Part shown: in pieces, positions 54,811-64,000 of the stretch
Layout: every line of letters begins with the position of its first letter
How positions within the stretch are numbered: position 1 is the stretch's first letter
Assembly (NCBI GenBank): GCA_009760885.1
Contig: CM019718.1
Location: forward strand, 27,525,633-27,589,632
Source: Achatina immaculata
Lineage: Eukaryota; Mollusca; Gastropoda; Stylommatophora; Achatinidae
DNA length: 64,000 nucleotides
Direction of reading: 5' to 3'
Made by a program: the position numbers and the translations under genes
The notes under the pieces: generated by a model
Seen by the model: the letters and a program-made list of their open reading frames with translations, nothing else
Databases searched by the model: none
Told to the model about the DNA's origin: nothing

Positions 54811-55114
54811 TCATTACCATTAGATTGATCATTTGACATGGAGGTGTAATTGCGGCTAGTAAACTGCCTGTTTGTTAGAAGGATTTTGATCAGTGCTTGC
54901 AGACAGGTTGTCTGTTGGCAGCCAAAAATTAAATAAATTAACACAGAACAGCATCAGTTAACTGCATCTGAATTGGCTGTTCATCACCACTTTCCATTAC
55001 CTTGCAGGTTAGTTAGCTTAGGCAAAGACTTCTGGATAAAAAATTAACATAAATCTGCGAGAAGGCGAAGATAAACCAGTGTTATACTCTCTTTCCCCGA
55101 TAAGATAGTATCTC
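54811..55114. other. intronic, no feature recognised
   Basis: A degenerate continuation of the 39-bp repeat may reach 54915. Nothing else was supported. Confidence 0.3.
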
Positions 55115-55300
55115 ACAAGCCTGTAGCACAACAATGTGGCCTTCAAGTGTGCCAGATACACAACCCACTCTGGCAGAAACCTTAGCCAAAGCTGAACTCC
55201 TTTCAAGGGAAGCTCTAAGTTGATGCTGAGGACCAGTGAGGAACTGCTGCATTTGTGAAAGAGGTCGGTGTTGATGTCTGAGGGAATGACAACATATAAG
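55115..55300 (+). pseudogene. LINE-G 3' remnant
   Basis: Pieces read GTAAFVKEVGVDV before a stop, matching RRTATFMREVGADV at 4825-4862. Stops and frameshifts lie upstream. Confidence 0.5.
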
Positions 55301-55410
55301 ATTGCTTTATAATTTAGGAGCAGTAATTAAAGGAGTGCTCTAGCAGAGCAGCCTCACCTGGTAGAAAATATCTTGCATGTCGTACAGGAATCGGAGAATT
55401 TTATATACCT

Positions 55411-55600
55411 GAAAACTCATGGTAAAAGAAAGCAAGGAAGACAGAAATGTATAGACAGATGGCACAGTGAAACAAAAGCCTTTTGATACAATACAAATAC
55501 CAAGGACCACACAGGATGAAGGATCAAGACTGCCAGTACATATCAGTATGGCACCTGATGGTTATGATGATGGCAGTGTCTTTGCAGGTCAGTTGACAGA
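55411..55600 (+). pseudogene. LINE-H 3' end, duplicate 1
   Basis: Encodes THGKRKQGRQKCIDRWHSET then, shifted, RTTQDEGSRLPVHISMAPDG, resembling the C-terminus of RTE-like reverse transcriptases, followed by GATGATGG. The repeat of this copy is at 58601-58790. Confidence 0.55.
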
Positions 55601-55704
55601 CATTCCAGACCCATGTGGCACTTTGAATATTCTACTCATATGTTTGTAACTTGCAAGATTTTGAGGAGAAAAATTGTCTGCTAAGAAACATCAACTTTCT
55701 TAAT

Positions 55705-56680
55705 TAAAGTGGCATCTCATTGTATACAGAGCCATTGTGTGTGTCAAAGTGGCCTGTCATTGTATACAGAGCCATTGTGTATGTCACAGAGCCATTTTGT
55801 ATGTCATAGTGGCATGTCATTGCAGAGCCATTGTGTATGTCATATCATTGTAAATGGAGAATTGTGTGTGTTATAGAGACCTGTCATTGTAAATGGAGCA
55901 TTGTGTATGTCATAGAGGCCTGTCATTGTATACAGAGCCATTTTGTATGTTGTAGTGGCATGTCATCATATACGGAGCTACTATGTATGTTATATTGGTA
56001 TATCATTGTATAGAGGCCACTATGTATATAATATTGGCATGTCATCGTATACGGAGCCACTATGTATGTCATAGTGGCCTGTCATTGTATACAGAGCCAC
56101 TATATATGTTATATTGGTATATCATTGTATAGAGGCCACTGTGTATATAATATTAGCATGTCATTGTGTACATAGCCTTTTGTGTAATGTCACTGTACGC
56201 AAAAACATTGTGTATGTCATATTTGCATGTTATTGTACACAGAGCCTTTTGTGTATGTCATTGTACACAGCCTTTTGTCTGTCATATTGGCATGTTATTG
56301 TACACAGAGCCTTTTGTGTATGTCATTGTACACAACCTTTTGTCTGTCATATTGGCATGTCATTGTACACAGAGCCTTTTGTGTATGTCATTGTACACAG
56401 CCTTTTGTCTGTCATATTGGCATGTCATTGTACACAGAGCCTTTTGTCTATGTCATATTGGCATGTCATTTTATACAGAGCCATTGTGTATGTACTATTG
56501 GCATGTCATTGTACACAGGGGCTTTTGTCTATGTCATATTGGCATGTCATTGTACACAGAGCCTTTTGTCTATGTCAGATTGGCATGTCATTGTACACAG
56601 TGGCTTGTCTATGTCATATTGGCATGTCATTGTACACAGAGCCTTTTGTCTATGTCATTGTACACAGAGCCATTCATTGG
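55705..56680. repeat. 41-bp minisatellite, duplicate 1
   Basis: About 24 units built on TGTCATTGTACACAGAGCCT and TTTGTCTATGTCATATTGGC. Left units use the GTATACAGAGCCATTGTGTA variant. Three overlapping long frames are repeat by-products. Confidence 0.88.
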
Positions 56681-57124
56681 AAATAACCATATTTACTTTA
56701 ACTACTGGGACTATATTATCTGTTTGGAAGTTCATCATGGAAGTAGCACAGTTAATAGCAAAGTGACTTCTCATCCTGCAGTCAGCTGTAAAAATGGATG
56801 TCCAATATTAAACTGCCTCTGAGAGTAGGGCATGGCTGCATGAAATTGGGCAGCTGGTCTCTGCATGGATGTCAGTGTTTTAAATAAGTGATTGCACCAT
56901 GTTTTGGGTTTGGGGTTGCATCTTCTTCTTTGTCATTCACTCAGACATCAACGCCAATCTCTCTCACAAATTCAGCAGTTTATCTCAGGTTTTCAGCATT
57001 GCCATAGAGCTTCTCTTGTGTGTGATTTGCAATCGAGGGAATGTCACAGTCAACCCAGTTGCCAAGTCATTAAAAAAAAGTAATTCACCAACTATTCAGT
57101 GGCTGGGTTTCTCGAACTTTTTTT
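56681..57124 (-). pseudogene. unique spacer with inverted LINE-G remnant, duplicate 1
   Basis: The minus strand of 56930-57075 reads EKLYGNAENLR then TAEFVREIGVDV and a stop, followed by a GAAGAAGA tail near 56925, the LINE-G 3' end. The left part (56681-56920) was not recognised. Confidence 0.5.
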
Positions 57125-58600
57125 CAGTTTATTTCCTCTCCTCTTTCTCTCTCTCTCTCTCCCCTATCCCCACACCTCCACCTCTCTTTCTCTCTGTCCC
57201 CACAACTGCACTTCTTTCTCCTCACACCTCCACCTCTCTCTCTTTCTCCCCACACCTCCACTTCCCTCCCCACACCTCCACCTCTCACACTTTCTCCCCA
57301 CACCTCCACCTCTCTTTCTCCCCACACCTCCACCTCTATTTCTCCCCACACCTCCACCTCTCTCTCTCTCCCCACACCTCCACCTCTCTCTCCCCACACC
57401 TTTACCTCCACCTCTCCACACCTCCACCTCTCTCTCTCTCCACACCTCTACCTCTGTCTCCCCACACCTCTACCTCTCTCTCCCCCACACCTCCACCTCT
57501 CTCCCTACACCTCTACATCTCTCTCTTTCTCCCCACACCTCTACCTCTTTCTCCCCACTCCCCACACTCCACCTCTCTCTTTCTCCCCACACCTCCACCT
57601 CCCTCCCCACAACTCCACCTCTCTCACTTTCTCCCCACACCTCTACCTCTTTCTCTCCCCACCTCCACCTCTCTCACTTTCTCCCCACACCTCTACCTCT
57701 TTCTCTTCACAACTCTACCTCTTTCTCCCCACACCTCCACCTCTCTCACTTTTTCCCCACACCTCTACCTCTTCTCCCCACACCTCCACCTCTCTCTCTT
57801 TCTCCCCACACCTCCACCTCTCTCTCCCCACACCTCTACCTCCACTCCCCACACCTCCACCTCTCTCTCTCCACACCTCTACCTCTATCTCCCCACACGT
57901 CTACCTCTCTCTCCCCCACACCTCCACCTCTCTCCCTACACCTCTACATCTCTCTCTTTCTCCCCACACCTCCACCTCTCTCTTTCTCCCCACGCCTCCA
58001 CCTCCCTCCCCACACCTCCACCTCTCTCACTTTCTCTCCACACCTCTACCTTTCTCCCCACACCTCCACCTCTCTCACTTTCTCCCCACACCTCTACCTC
58101 TTTCTCCCCACACCTCCACCTCTCTCACTTTCTCCCCACACCTCTACCTCTTTCTCCCCACACCTCCACCTCTCTCACTTTCTCCCCACACCTCTACCTC
58201 TTTCTCCCCACACCTCCACCTCCCTCCCCACACCTCCACCTCTCTCTCCACACCTCTACCTCTATCTCCCCACACGTCTACCTCTCTCTCCCCCCACACC
58301 TCCACCTCTCTCCCTACACCTCTACATCTCTCTCTTTCTCCCCACACCTCCACCTCTCTCTTTCTCCCCACGCCTCCACCTCCCTCCCCACACCTCCACC
58401 TCTCTCACTTTCTCTCCACACCTCTACCTCTTTCTCCCCACACCTCTACCTCTTTCTCCCCACACCTCCACCTCGCTCACTTTCTCCCCACACCTCTACC
58501 TCTTTCTCCCCCACCTCCACCTCTCTCACTTTCTCCCCACACCTCTACCTCTTTCTCCCCACACCTCCACCTCTCTCTCTTTCTCCCCACACCTCCACCT
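57125..58600. repeat. CT-rich minisatellite, duplicate 1
   Basis: Dozens of units of CCCCACACCTCCACCTCTCT followed by variable CT, with CTACCTCTTTCT and CACTTTCT variants. Larger blocks recur (shared phrase CCTACACCTCTACATCTCTC at about 57505, 57940 and 58312). The 500-codon frames are low-complexity artefacts. Confidence 0.9.
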
Positions 58601-58790
58601 GAAAACTCATGGTAAAAGAAAGCAAGGAAGACAGAAATGTATAGACAGATGGCACAGTGAAACAAAAGCCTTTTGATACAATACAAATACCAAGGACCAC
58701 ACAGGATGAAGGATCAAGACTGCCAGTACATATCAGTATGGCACCTGATGGTTATGATGATGGCAGTGTCTTTGCAGGTCAGTTGACAGA
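58601..58790 (+). pseudogene. LINE-H 3' end, duplicate 2
   Basis: Same as 55411-55600, apparently identical by eye. Confidence 0.55.
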
Positions 58791-58899
58791 CATTCCAGAC
58801 CCATGTGGCACTTTGAATATTCTACTCATATGTTTGTAACTTGCAAGATTTTGAGGAGAAAAATTGTCTGCTAAGAAACATCAACTTTCTTAATTAAAG

Positions 58900-59865
58900 T
58901 GGCATCTCATTGTATACAGAGCCATTGTGTATGTCATAGAGGCCTGTCATTGTATACAGAGCCATTGTGTATGTCACAGAGCCATTTTGTATGTCATAGT
59001 GGCATGTCATTGCAGAGCCATTGTGTATGTCATATCATTGTAAATGGAGAATTGTGTGTGTTATAGAGACCTGTCATTGTAAATGGAGCATTGTGTATGT
59101 CATAGAGGCCTGTCATTGTATACAGAGCCATTTTGTATGTTGTAGTGGCATGTCATCATATACGGAGCTACTATGTATGTTATATGGTATATCATTGTAT
59201 AGAGGCCACTATGTATATAATTTGGCATGTCATCGTATACGGAGCCACTATGTATGTCATAGTGGCCTGTCATTGTATACAGAGCCACTATATATGTTAT
59301 ATTGGTATATCATTGTATAGAGGCCACTGTGTATATAATATTAGCATGTCATTGTGTACATAGCCTTTTGTGTAATGTCACTGTACGCAAAAACATTGTG
59401 TATGTCATATTTGCATGTTATTGTACACAGAGCCTTTTGTGTATGTCATTGTACACAGCCTTTTGTCTGTCATATTGGCATGTTATTGTACACAGAGCCT
59501 TTTGTGTATGTCATTGTACACAACCTTTTGTCTGTCATATTGGCATGTCATTGTACACAGAGCCTTTTGTGTATGTCATTGTACACAGCCTTTTGTCTGT
59601 CATATTGGCATGTCATTGTACACAGAGCCTTTTGTCTATGTCATATTGGCATGTCATTTTATACAGAGCCATTGTGTATGTACTATTGGCATGTCATTGT
59701 ACACAGGGGCTTTTGTCTATGTCATATTGGCATGTCATTGTACACAGAGCCTTTTGTCTATGTCAGATTGGCATGTCATTGTACACAGTGGCTTGTCTAT
59801 GTCATATTGGCATGTCATTGTACACAGAGCCTTTTGTCTATGTCATTGTACACAGAGCCATTCAT
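58900..59865. repeat. 41-bp minisatellite, duplicate 2
   Basis: Copy of 55705-56680 with several single-base deletions (for example near 59184 and 59221) and a substituted phrase near 58930. Confidence 0.88.
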
Positions 59866-60324
59866 TGGAAATAACCATATTTACTTTAACTACTGGGACT
59901 ATATTATCTGTTTGGAAGTTCATCATGGAAGTAGCACAGTTAATAGCAAAGTGACTTCTCATCCTGCAGTCAGCTGTAAAAATGGATGTCCAATTAAACT
60001 GCCTCTGAGAGTAGGGCATGGCTGCATGAAATTGGGCAGCTGGTCTCTGCATGGATGTCGTGTTTTAAATAAGTGATTGCACCATGTTTTGGGTTTGGGG
60101 TTGCATCTTCTTCTTTGTCATTCACTCAGACATCAACGCCAATCTCTCTCACAAATTCAGCAGTTTATCTCAGGTTTTCAGCATTGCCATAGAGCTTCTC
60201 TTGTGTGTGATTTGCAATCGAGGGAATGTCACAGTCAACCCAGTTGCCAAGTCATTAAAAAAAAGTAATTCACCAACTATTCAGTGGCTGGGTTTCTCGA
60301 ACTTTTTTTCAGTTTATTTCCTCT
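59866..60324 (-). pseudogene. unique spacer with inverted LINE-G remnant, duplicate 2
   Basis: Copy of 56681-57124, with a short deletion near 59993 and one base lost near 60059. The LINE-G remnant is at about 60115-60260. Confidence 0.5.
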
Positions 60325-61715
60325 CCTCTTCTCTCTCTCTCTCTCCCCTATCCCCACACCTCCACCTCTCTTTCTCTCCCCACACCTCCACTTCTCTCTC
60401 TCTCCACACCTCCACCTCTCTCTCTTTCTCCCCACACCTCCACTTCCCTCCCCACACCTCCACCTCTCACACTTTCTCCCCACACCTCCACCCCTTTCTC
60501 CCCACACCTCCACCACTCTCTCTTTCTCCCCACACCTCTACCTCTCTCTCCCCATACCTCCACCTCTCTCTCTCCACACATCCACCTCTCTCTCCCCACA
60601 CCTCCACCTCCCTCTCCCCACACCTTCACCTCTCTCTCTCCCCACACCTTCACCTCTCTCTTTCTCCCCACACCTCCACCTCTCTCTCTTTCTCCCCACA
60701 CCTCCACCTCTCTCTCTTTCTCCCCACACCTCCACCTCTCTCTCTCCCCATACCTCCACCTCTCTCTCTTTCTCCCCACACATCCACCTCCCTCTCCCCA
60801 CACCTCCACCTATCTCTCTTTCTTCCCACACCTCCACCTCTCTCTCTCTCCACACCTCCACCTCTCTCTCTTTCTCCCCACACCTCCACCTCTCCCCACA
60901 CCTCCACCTCTCTCCCCACACCTCCACCTCTCTCCCCACATCTCCACCTCTCTCTCTCTTCTCCCCACACCTCCACCTCTCTCTCTTTCTCCTCGCACCT
61001 CCACCTCTCTCTCCCCACACCTCCACCTCTCTCTCTCTCCCCCACACCTCCACCTCCCTCTCTCTCTCTCCCCACACCTCTCTCTCTTTCTCCCCACACC
61101 TCCACCTCTCTCTCTCCCCACACCTCCACCTCTCTCTCTTTCTTCCCACACATCCACCTCCCTCTCCCCACACCTCCACCTCTCTCTCTTTCTTCCCACA
61201 CCTCCACCTCTCTCTCTCTCTCCACACCTCCACCTCTCTCTCTTTCTCCCCACACCTCCACCTCTCTCTCTTTCTCACCACACCTCCACTTCTCTCTCTC
61301 TCCCCACACCTCCACCTCTCTCTCTCTCCCCACACCTCCACCTCTCTCTCTCCCCACACCTCCACCTCTCTCTCTTTCTCCCCACACCTCCACCTCTCTC
61401 TCTCTCCCCACACCTCCACCTCTCTGTCTCTCTCCCCACACCTCCACTTCTCTCTCTCCCCACACCTCCACCTCTCTCTCTCTCCCCACACCTCCACCTC
61501 CCTCTCTCTCTTCCCACACCTCCACTTCTCTCTCCCCACACCTCCACCTCCCTCTCTCTCTTCCCACACCTCCACCTCTCTCTCTCTCCCCACACCTCCA
61601 CCTCTCTCTCTCTCTCCCCACACCTCCACCTCTCTCTCTCTCCCCACACCTCCACCTCTCTCTCTCTCTCCCCACACCTCCACCTCTCTCTCTCTCTCTC
61701 TTCCCACACCTCCAC
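60325..61715. repeat. CT-rich minisatellite, duplicate 2
   Basis: Same unit family as 57125-58600 but dominated by CTCTCTCTCCCCACACCTCC forms, with few CTACCTCTTTCT variants. One strand is almost pure pyrimidine apart from the ACA and CA steps. Confidence 0.9.
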
Positions 61716-62208
61716 CTGCCTGGTTTTAATGGCTCTTTGAACATTTTTTTCAACTCTCACCATCTCAAACTTTTCAACCTGCCCCTAAATTTGATTTGTT
61801 TCTTGATGCATTTTTTCAGCACTGGTCATAAAACGCACTTTATGGAACAGATCAGTATCCAATAAGATTACTTATATGCATTTACACTTTATATGTATGT
61901 TATGTTTGTATGATAAATAAGTAAATAAATATAGTATTGCGTGATGGACCTTCAAAAATAAATTGACAATTTAATTAAATGGTCAGTTTTGGAGAAAATA
62001 GAAATGAATGAAAATTAATTAACAGTTGAAAAATGAATTACAAAAATTTCTGCTATCAAAATAACATATTTGAAGTGAACAGAATTTTTATTTATTTATA
62101 AATCAGAGAATTCAAATCTGAACTGCCAGATTTTGTTAAATTTCATCAGAAGTGGCCAAAATGATTTAAAATGTAATGGGTATAATGATTTTTTTTTAAT
62201 TTGTGAAG
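61716..62208. other. intronic AT-rich sequence
   Basis: TAAATAAATAAATA at 61914-61930. No gene or repeat family was recognised before the mariner. Confidence 0.4.
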
Positions 62209-63489
62209 TACGAGGGGTGATTGATAAGTTCTTGGCATAAGGTACAACAGATTATTTGTGGACAACTTTTTGGGGTTATTCCTCAACATAGTCCCCTTGC
62301 AAGTTTATGCACTTAGTTCAGTGATCCTGGAGCATACGGATCCCTTCTTTGTAAAAGTCAGCATCTTCTGCCAGTAGAAAGTGGTCTGCACCATGAATGA
62401 CATCATTATCTGAAGCAAATTTGCGACCACTGAGCTCCTTTTTGACTTTGGTAAACAGGTAATAGTCCAAAGGGGCCAAATCTGGGGAATAAGGAGAATG
62501 TTCAAGAAGCTGGAAGCCGCATTCATGAATGGCTGCCATTGGCACCGCCAATTTGTGAACTGGAGCATTGTCTTGATGAAAGACAACTCCTCTCGTCATT
62601 ACCCTCGACGCTTTTCCTTCAATTTGACCTGTAGTTGCTTCACAAGATTAGCGTAATAGGCCCAGGTGACTGTTCTGCACAATAGCACACCTTCTGAATC
62701 CCAAAAGATGGAAGCCATCACTTTGCCTGCAGACAGAACCACCCTTGCTTTCTTTGGAGGTGGAGATCCATGATGTTTCCACTGCTTTGAGTGTTCTTTG
62801 GTTTCTGGTTGAAAATGATGAACCCAAGTCTCATCCATAGTCACAAATTGCTGAAGAAACTTTTCAGGATCTGCAGAAAAATGGCCAAGATTGTCTCTTG
62901 ACATGTTGAGATGCTGTCGTTTGTGATCAGCTCCAAGCAGTTTCAGGACTCATCAAGCAGAGACCTTTGTCATTTGAAGATCATTGTGAATAATGGCATG
63001 AATATGTTCCTAGGAGATGCCCAACTCAGTAGCAATGTACCGCTCAGTTAGTCATTGATCCTTCATTATCATGTCATGAATTCTGCCGGTGGTTTCATCG
63101 TGGTTACTGTTCTTGGTCTTCCTGGATGGGGATCATCTTCCAGACTCTTCCTTTCATGTTTGAATTGAGCTGCCCATTTCTTCACTGTGCTGTAAGAAGG
63201 GACACTCTCCCCTAGTCTCTACCATATCCTCATGGATCTCCTTTGATGATAAGCCCTTGATGCAGAAGTAGCGAATGACTGCTCGATGAGAAATTTTATC
63301 CATTTTTTTTTCAATTTCTGCCACCCCTTGCCACTTCAGTAGCCTGTAAAAAAAAATTGGTTGTAATTAATTTCTTGAAACTTGGTATTTAATCTTACAT
63401 TAACCTCCAATCTACAGATGCACCTAATATCAACTGTGTGTTTCAAGTATTTGTACCTTAGGTCGTGAACTTATCAATCACCCCTCGTA
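62209..63489 (-). mobile_element. mariner transposon with TA target duplication
   Basis: TA at 62209-62210 and 63488-63489 flank 1,277 bp. The terminal inverted repeats share CGAGGGGTGATTGATAAGTT exactly, then imperfect pairing to about 35 bp. The minus strand encodes a Tc1/mariner DDE transposase in pieces: an N-terminal helix-turn-helix start MDKISHRAVIRYFCIKGLSS at 63302, VTMDETWVHHFQPETKEHSK (first Asp), VVFHQDNAPVHKLAVPM (second Asp), and LEHSPYSPDLAPLDYYLFTK (third Asp, mariner D34D spacing). A one-base insertion near 63203 and later stops (about 62960-63075) break the frame, so it is inactive. Confidence 0.92.
62318..63303 (-). pseudogene. mariner transposase, broken
   Basis: Three frame blocks, 63303-63205, 62904-62599 and 62599-62318, hold the helix-turn-helix start, the catalytic core with MDETWVHH, and the HQDNAPVH to PDLAPLDYYLF end. 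All three catalytic Asp are retained. Length fits the family's roughly 345 residues if frames are followed across the breaks. Confidence 0.85.
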
Positions 63490-63536
63490 TTACCATTATG
63501 TGTGTAACACTGAAATATTTATTATGTTTTCATCAG

Positions 63537-64000
63537 GAGGCTGCTTATCACATAAAACAGGTGTGGGTGGTGGAGCCCTAGTCATGTACCTGCGGTACCT
63601 GATAGATCCAGGCAACATCAGCTGGACTGGTCAGCATGAGCTGTTTCTTTCTGATTCCCGCAGCCTGTTGCAAGCTGGTTGGAAGGGACATGAAGTGGGA
63701 GCCGGAGAGAATGCAGCTGATGGTGATGAAGATGAGGAGGAAGAAGAGGAGGAAGATGAGAATATGGAGGATGGCACTCTTAATGAAGGTGTGAATTATA
63801 ATGAGGGTGATGATGCAGAGGCTGGGGACGATCAAGGTGATGATGATTACAATGAGGAGGAAGCAGATAACGGTGCACAGGGAGGAAGAAATGGTCAGGA
63901 GATTCATGTTGATTCTGACCGTGACGTTGATTCTGTTGTCATAAATGACAGCGGAAAAATTCAAGAAGGCTACGCCGACAATAACAAGAAAGCCATCTTA
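63537..64000 (+). CDS. C16orf89: C16orf89-like exon 6 (partial, acidic tail)
   Basis: Acceptor TTATGTTTTCATCAG ends at 63536, and the frame continues exon 5 with a Gly. It encodes GCLSHKTGVGGGALVMYLRY, the family's final conserved block (Gly-Cys-x-SH then a Gly/Ala-rich helix), then SWTGQHELFLSDSRSLLQAG, and from about residue 62 an extremely acidic Asp/Glu/Asn/Gly tract. The frame is open at the right edge, so the stop lies outside the window. Confidence 0.85.

Larger units (their letters stand above)
55411..61715. repeat. 3.19-kb tandem duplication
   Basis: The sequence from GAAAACTCATGGTAAAAG at 55411 recurs at 58601, a period of 3,190 bp. Flanks to about 57130 and 60330 are almost identical, with scattered substitutions and 1-4-bp indels (for example near 55745/58935 and 56806/59993). 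The CT-rich arrays that follow in each copy differ much more. The junctions 55407-55411 and 58597-58601 both read ACCTG, and so does the right edge near 61714. Confidence 0.88.
33670..64000 (+). other. C16orf89: C16orf89-like gene locus (runs off the right edge)
   Basis: Six exons join in phase: 33670-33853, 36615-36878, 43981-44147, 48615-48786, 52539-53381 and 63537 to the edge. All have GT/AG borders. The order of conserved features follows vertebrate C16orf89 (UPF0764), a secreted protein of unknown biochemical role: signal peptide, NLDGLFGLRVIE, SDRCMTEL, THQILWSV, EFCTNNFYEM, HQDLFLEQ, GFYEF, DQILTWQFPSGCFGE, and GGCLSHKTGVGGGALVMYLR. The assembled part is about 696 codons, roughly twice the vertebrate length as I recall it, because of a long insert in exon 5 and an acidic tail in exon 6. 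Introns are 2.8, 7.1, 4.5, 3.8 and 10.2 kb and contain most of the window's transposons. A further small exon in intron 2 cannot be excluded. Confidence 0.82.

Noticed and set aside
55467..55649. An extra exon of the C16orf89-like gene (GSRLPVHISMAPDG)
   Set aside because: The preceding HGKRKQGRQK segment and the GATGATGG end match a LINE 3' end, the block is duplicated at 58657, and exon 5 joins exon 6 in phase without it.
56114..56822. Cys/His-rich repeat proteins of 179-240 codons (also at 59302-60076)
   Set aside because: They come from the 41-bp minisatellite. Three overlapping frames give similar Cys/His patterns, so this is not a zinc-binding protein.
56899..58602. 567- and 525-codon Ser/Pro/Thr-rich frames, and similar ones at 60084-61865
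   Set aside because: They lie in CT-rich minisatellites and are open in several frames at once, which is typical of low-complexity sequence.
60538..61753. Arg/Glu/Gly-rich minus-strand frames of up to 389 codons
   Set aside because: They are complements of the same CT array. All three frames are open in places, so none is favoured as coding.

Overview
This is a nuclear, intron-bearing animal genome window. It is AT-rich and gene-poor, with dozens of minisatellites and decayed non-LTR retrotransposons, tRNA-derived SINEs, a mariner, a hAT and a TTAA-type inverted-repeat element. There are no operons, bacterial ORFs, CRISPR arrays or functional tRNA/rRNA genes. The mix of LINE types and the tRNA-SINE fit an invertebrate, perhaps a mollusc, but the species cannot be read from the sequence.

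Two protein-coding genes are supported. (1) At 9989-12204 (+) there is the 3' end of a gene of unknown identity: a possible exon (9989-10109) and a terminal exon (11299-12204) encoding about 301 residues of polar, Ser/Arg/Asp-rich sequence that looks like a cytoplasmic tail. (2) From 33670 past the right edge (+) runs a C16orf89-like (UPF0764) secreted-protein gene. I assembled six exons by splice sites, phase and family similarity: 33670-33853, 36615-36878, 43981-44147, 48615-48786, 52539-53381 and 63537-64000 (open). Exon 1 carries a signal peptide. The body has conserved cysteines. Exon 5 inserts a long low-complexity region before the conserved Gly-Cys-Leu-Ser-His block, and exon 6 ends in a very acidic tail. 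A perfect DR1 nuclear-receptor site lies about 40 bp upstream of the start codon.

Layout: 1-9.9 kb holds dispersed repeats, LINE 3' ends and minisatellites. 9.9-13 kb is the first gene's end. 13-32 kb is minisatellites (notably a 22-bp array at 20.0-21.3 kb and an 18-bp array at 25.6-27.3 kb) mixed with LINE and SINE copies, plus a decayed hAT transposase (30.3-31.75 kb). 33.6-64 kb is the second gene, whose introns are full of repeats: intron 2 has two long LINEs with nested insertions, intron 3 has LINEs and a SINE, intron 4 has a TTAA element that was itself hit by a LINE, and intron 5 has a 3.19-kb tandem duplication and a mariner.

No new enzymatic or defence system is visible. The unusual content is structural. 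Target-site duplications, internal empty sites and nested insertions can be read directly. At least three minisatellites are amplified pieces of a transposable element (SINE, hAT transposase, dispersed retroposon). There is also a 1.31-kb non-coding GAA-tailed retroelement with a clean 13-bp target duplication that I cannot assign to a known class.
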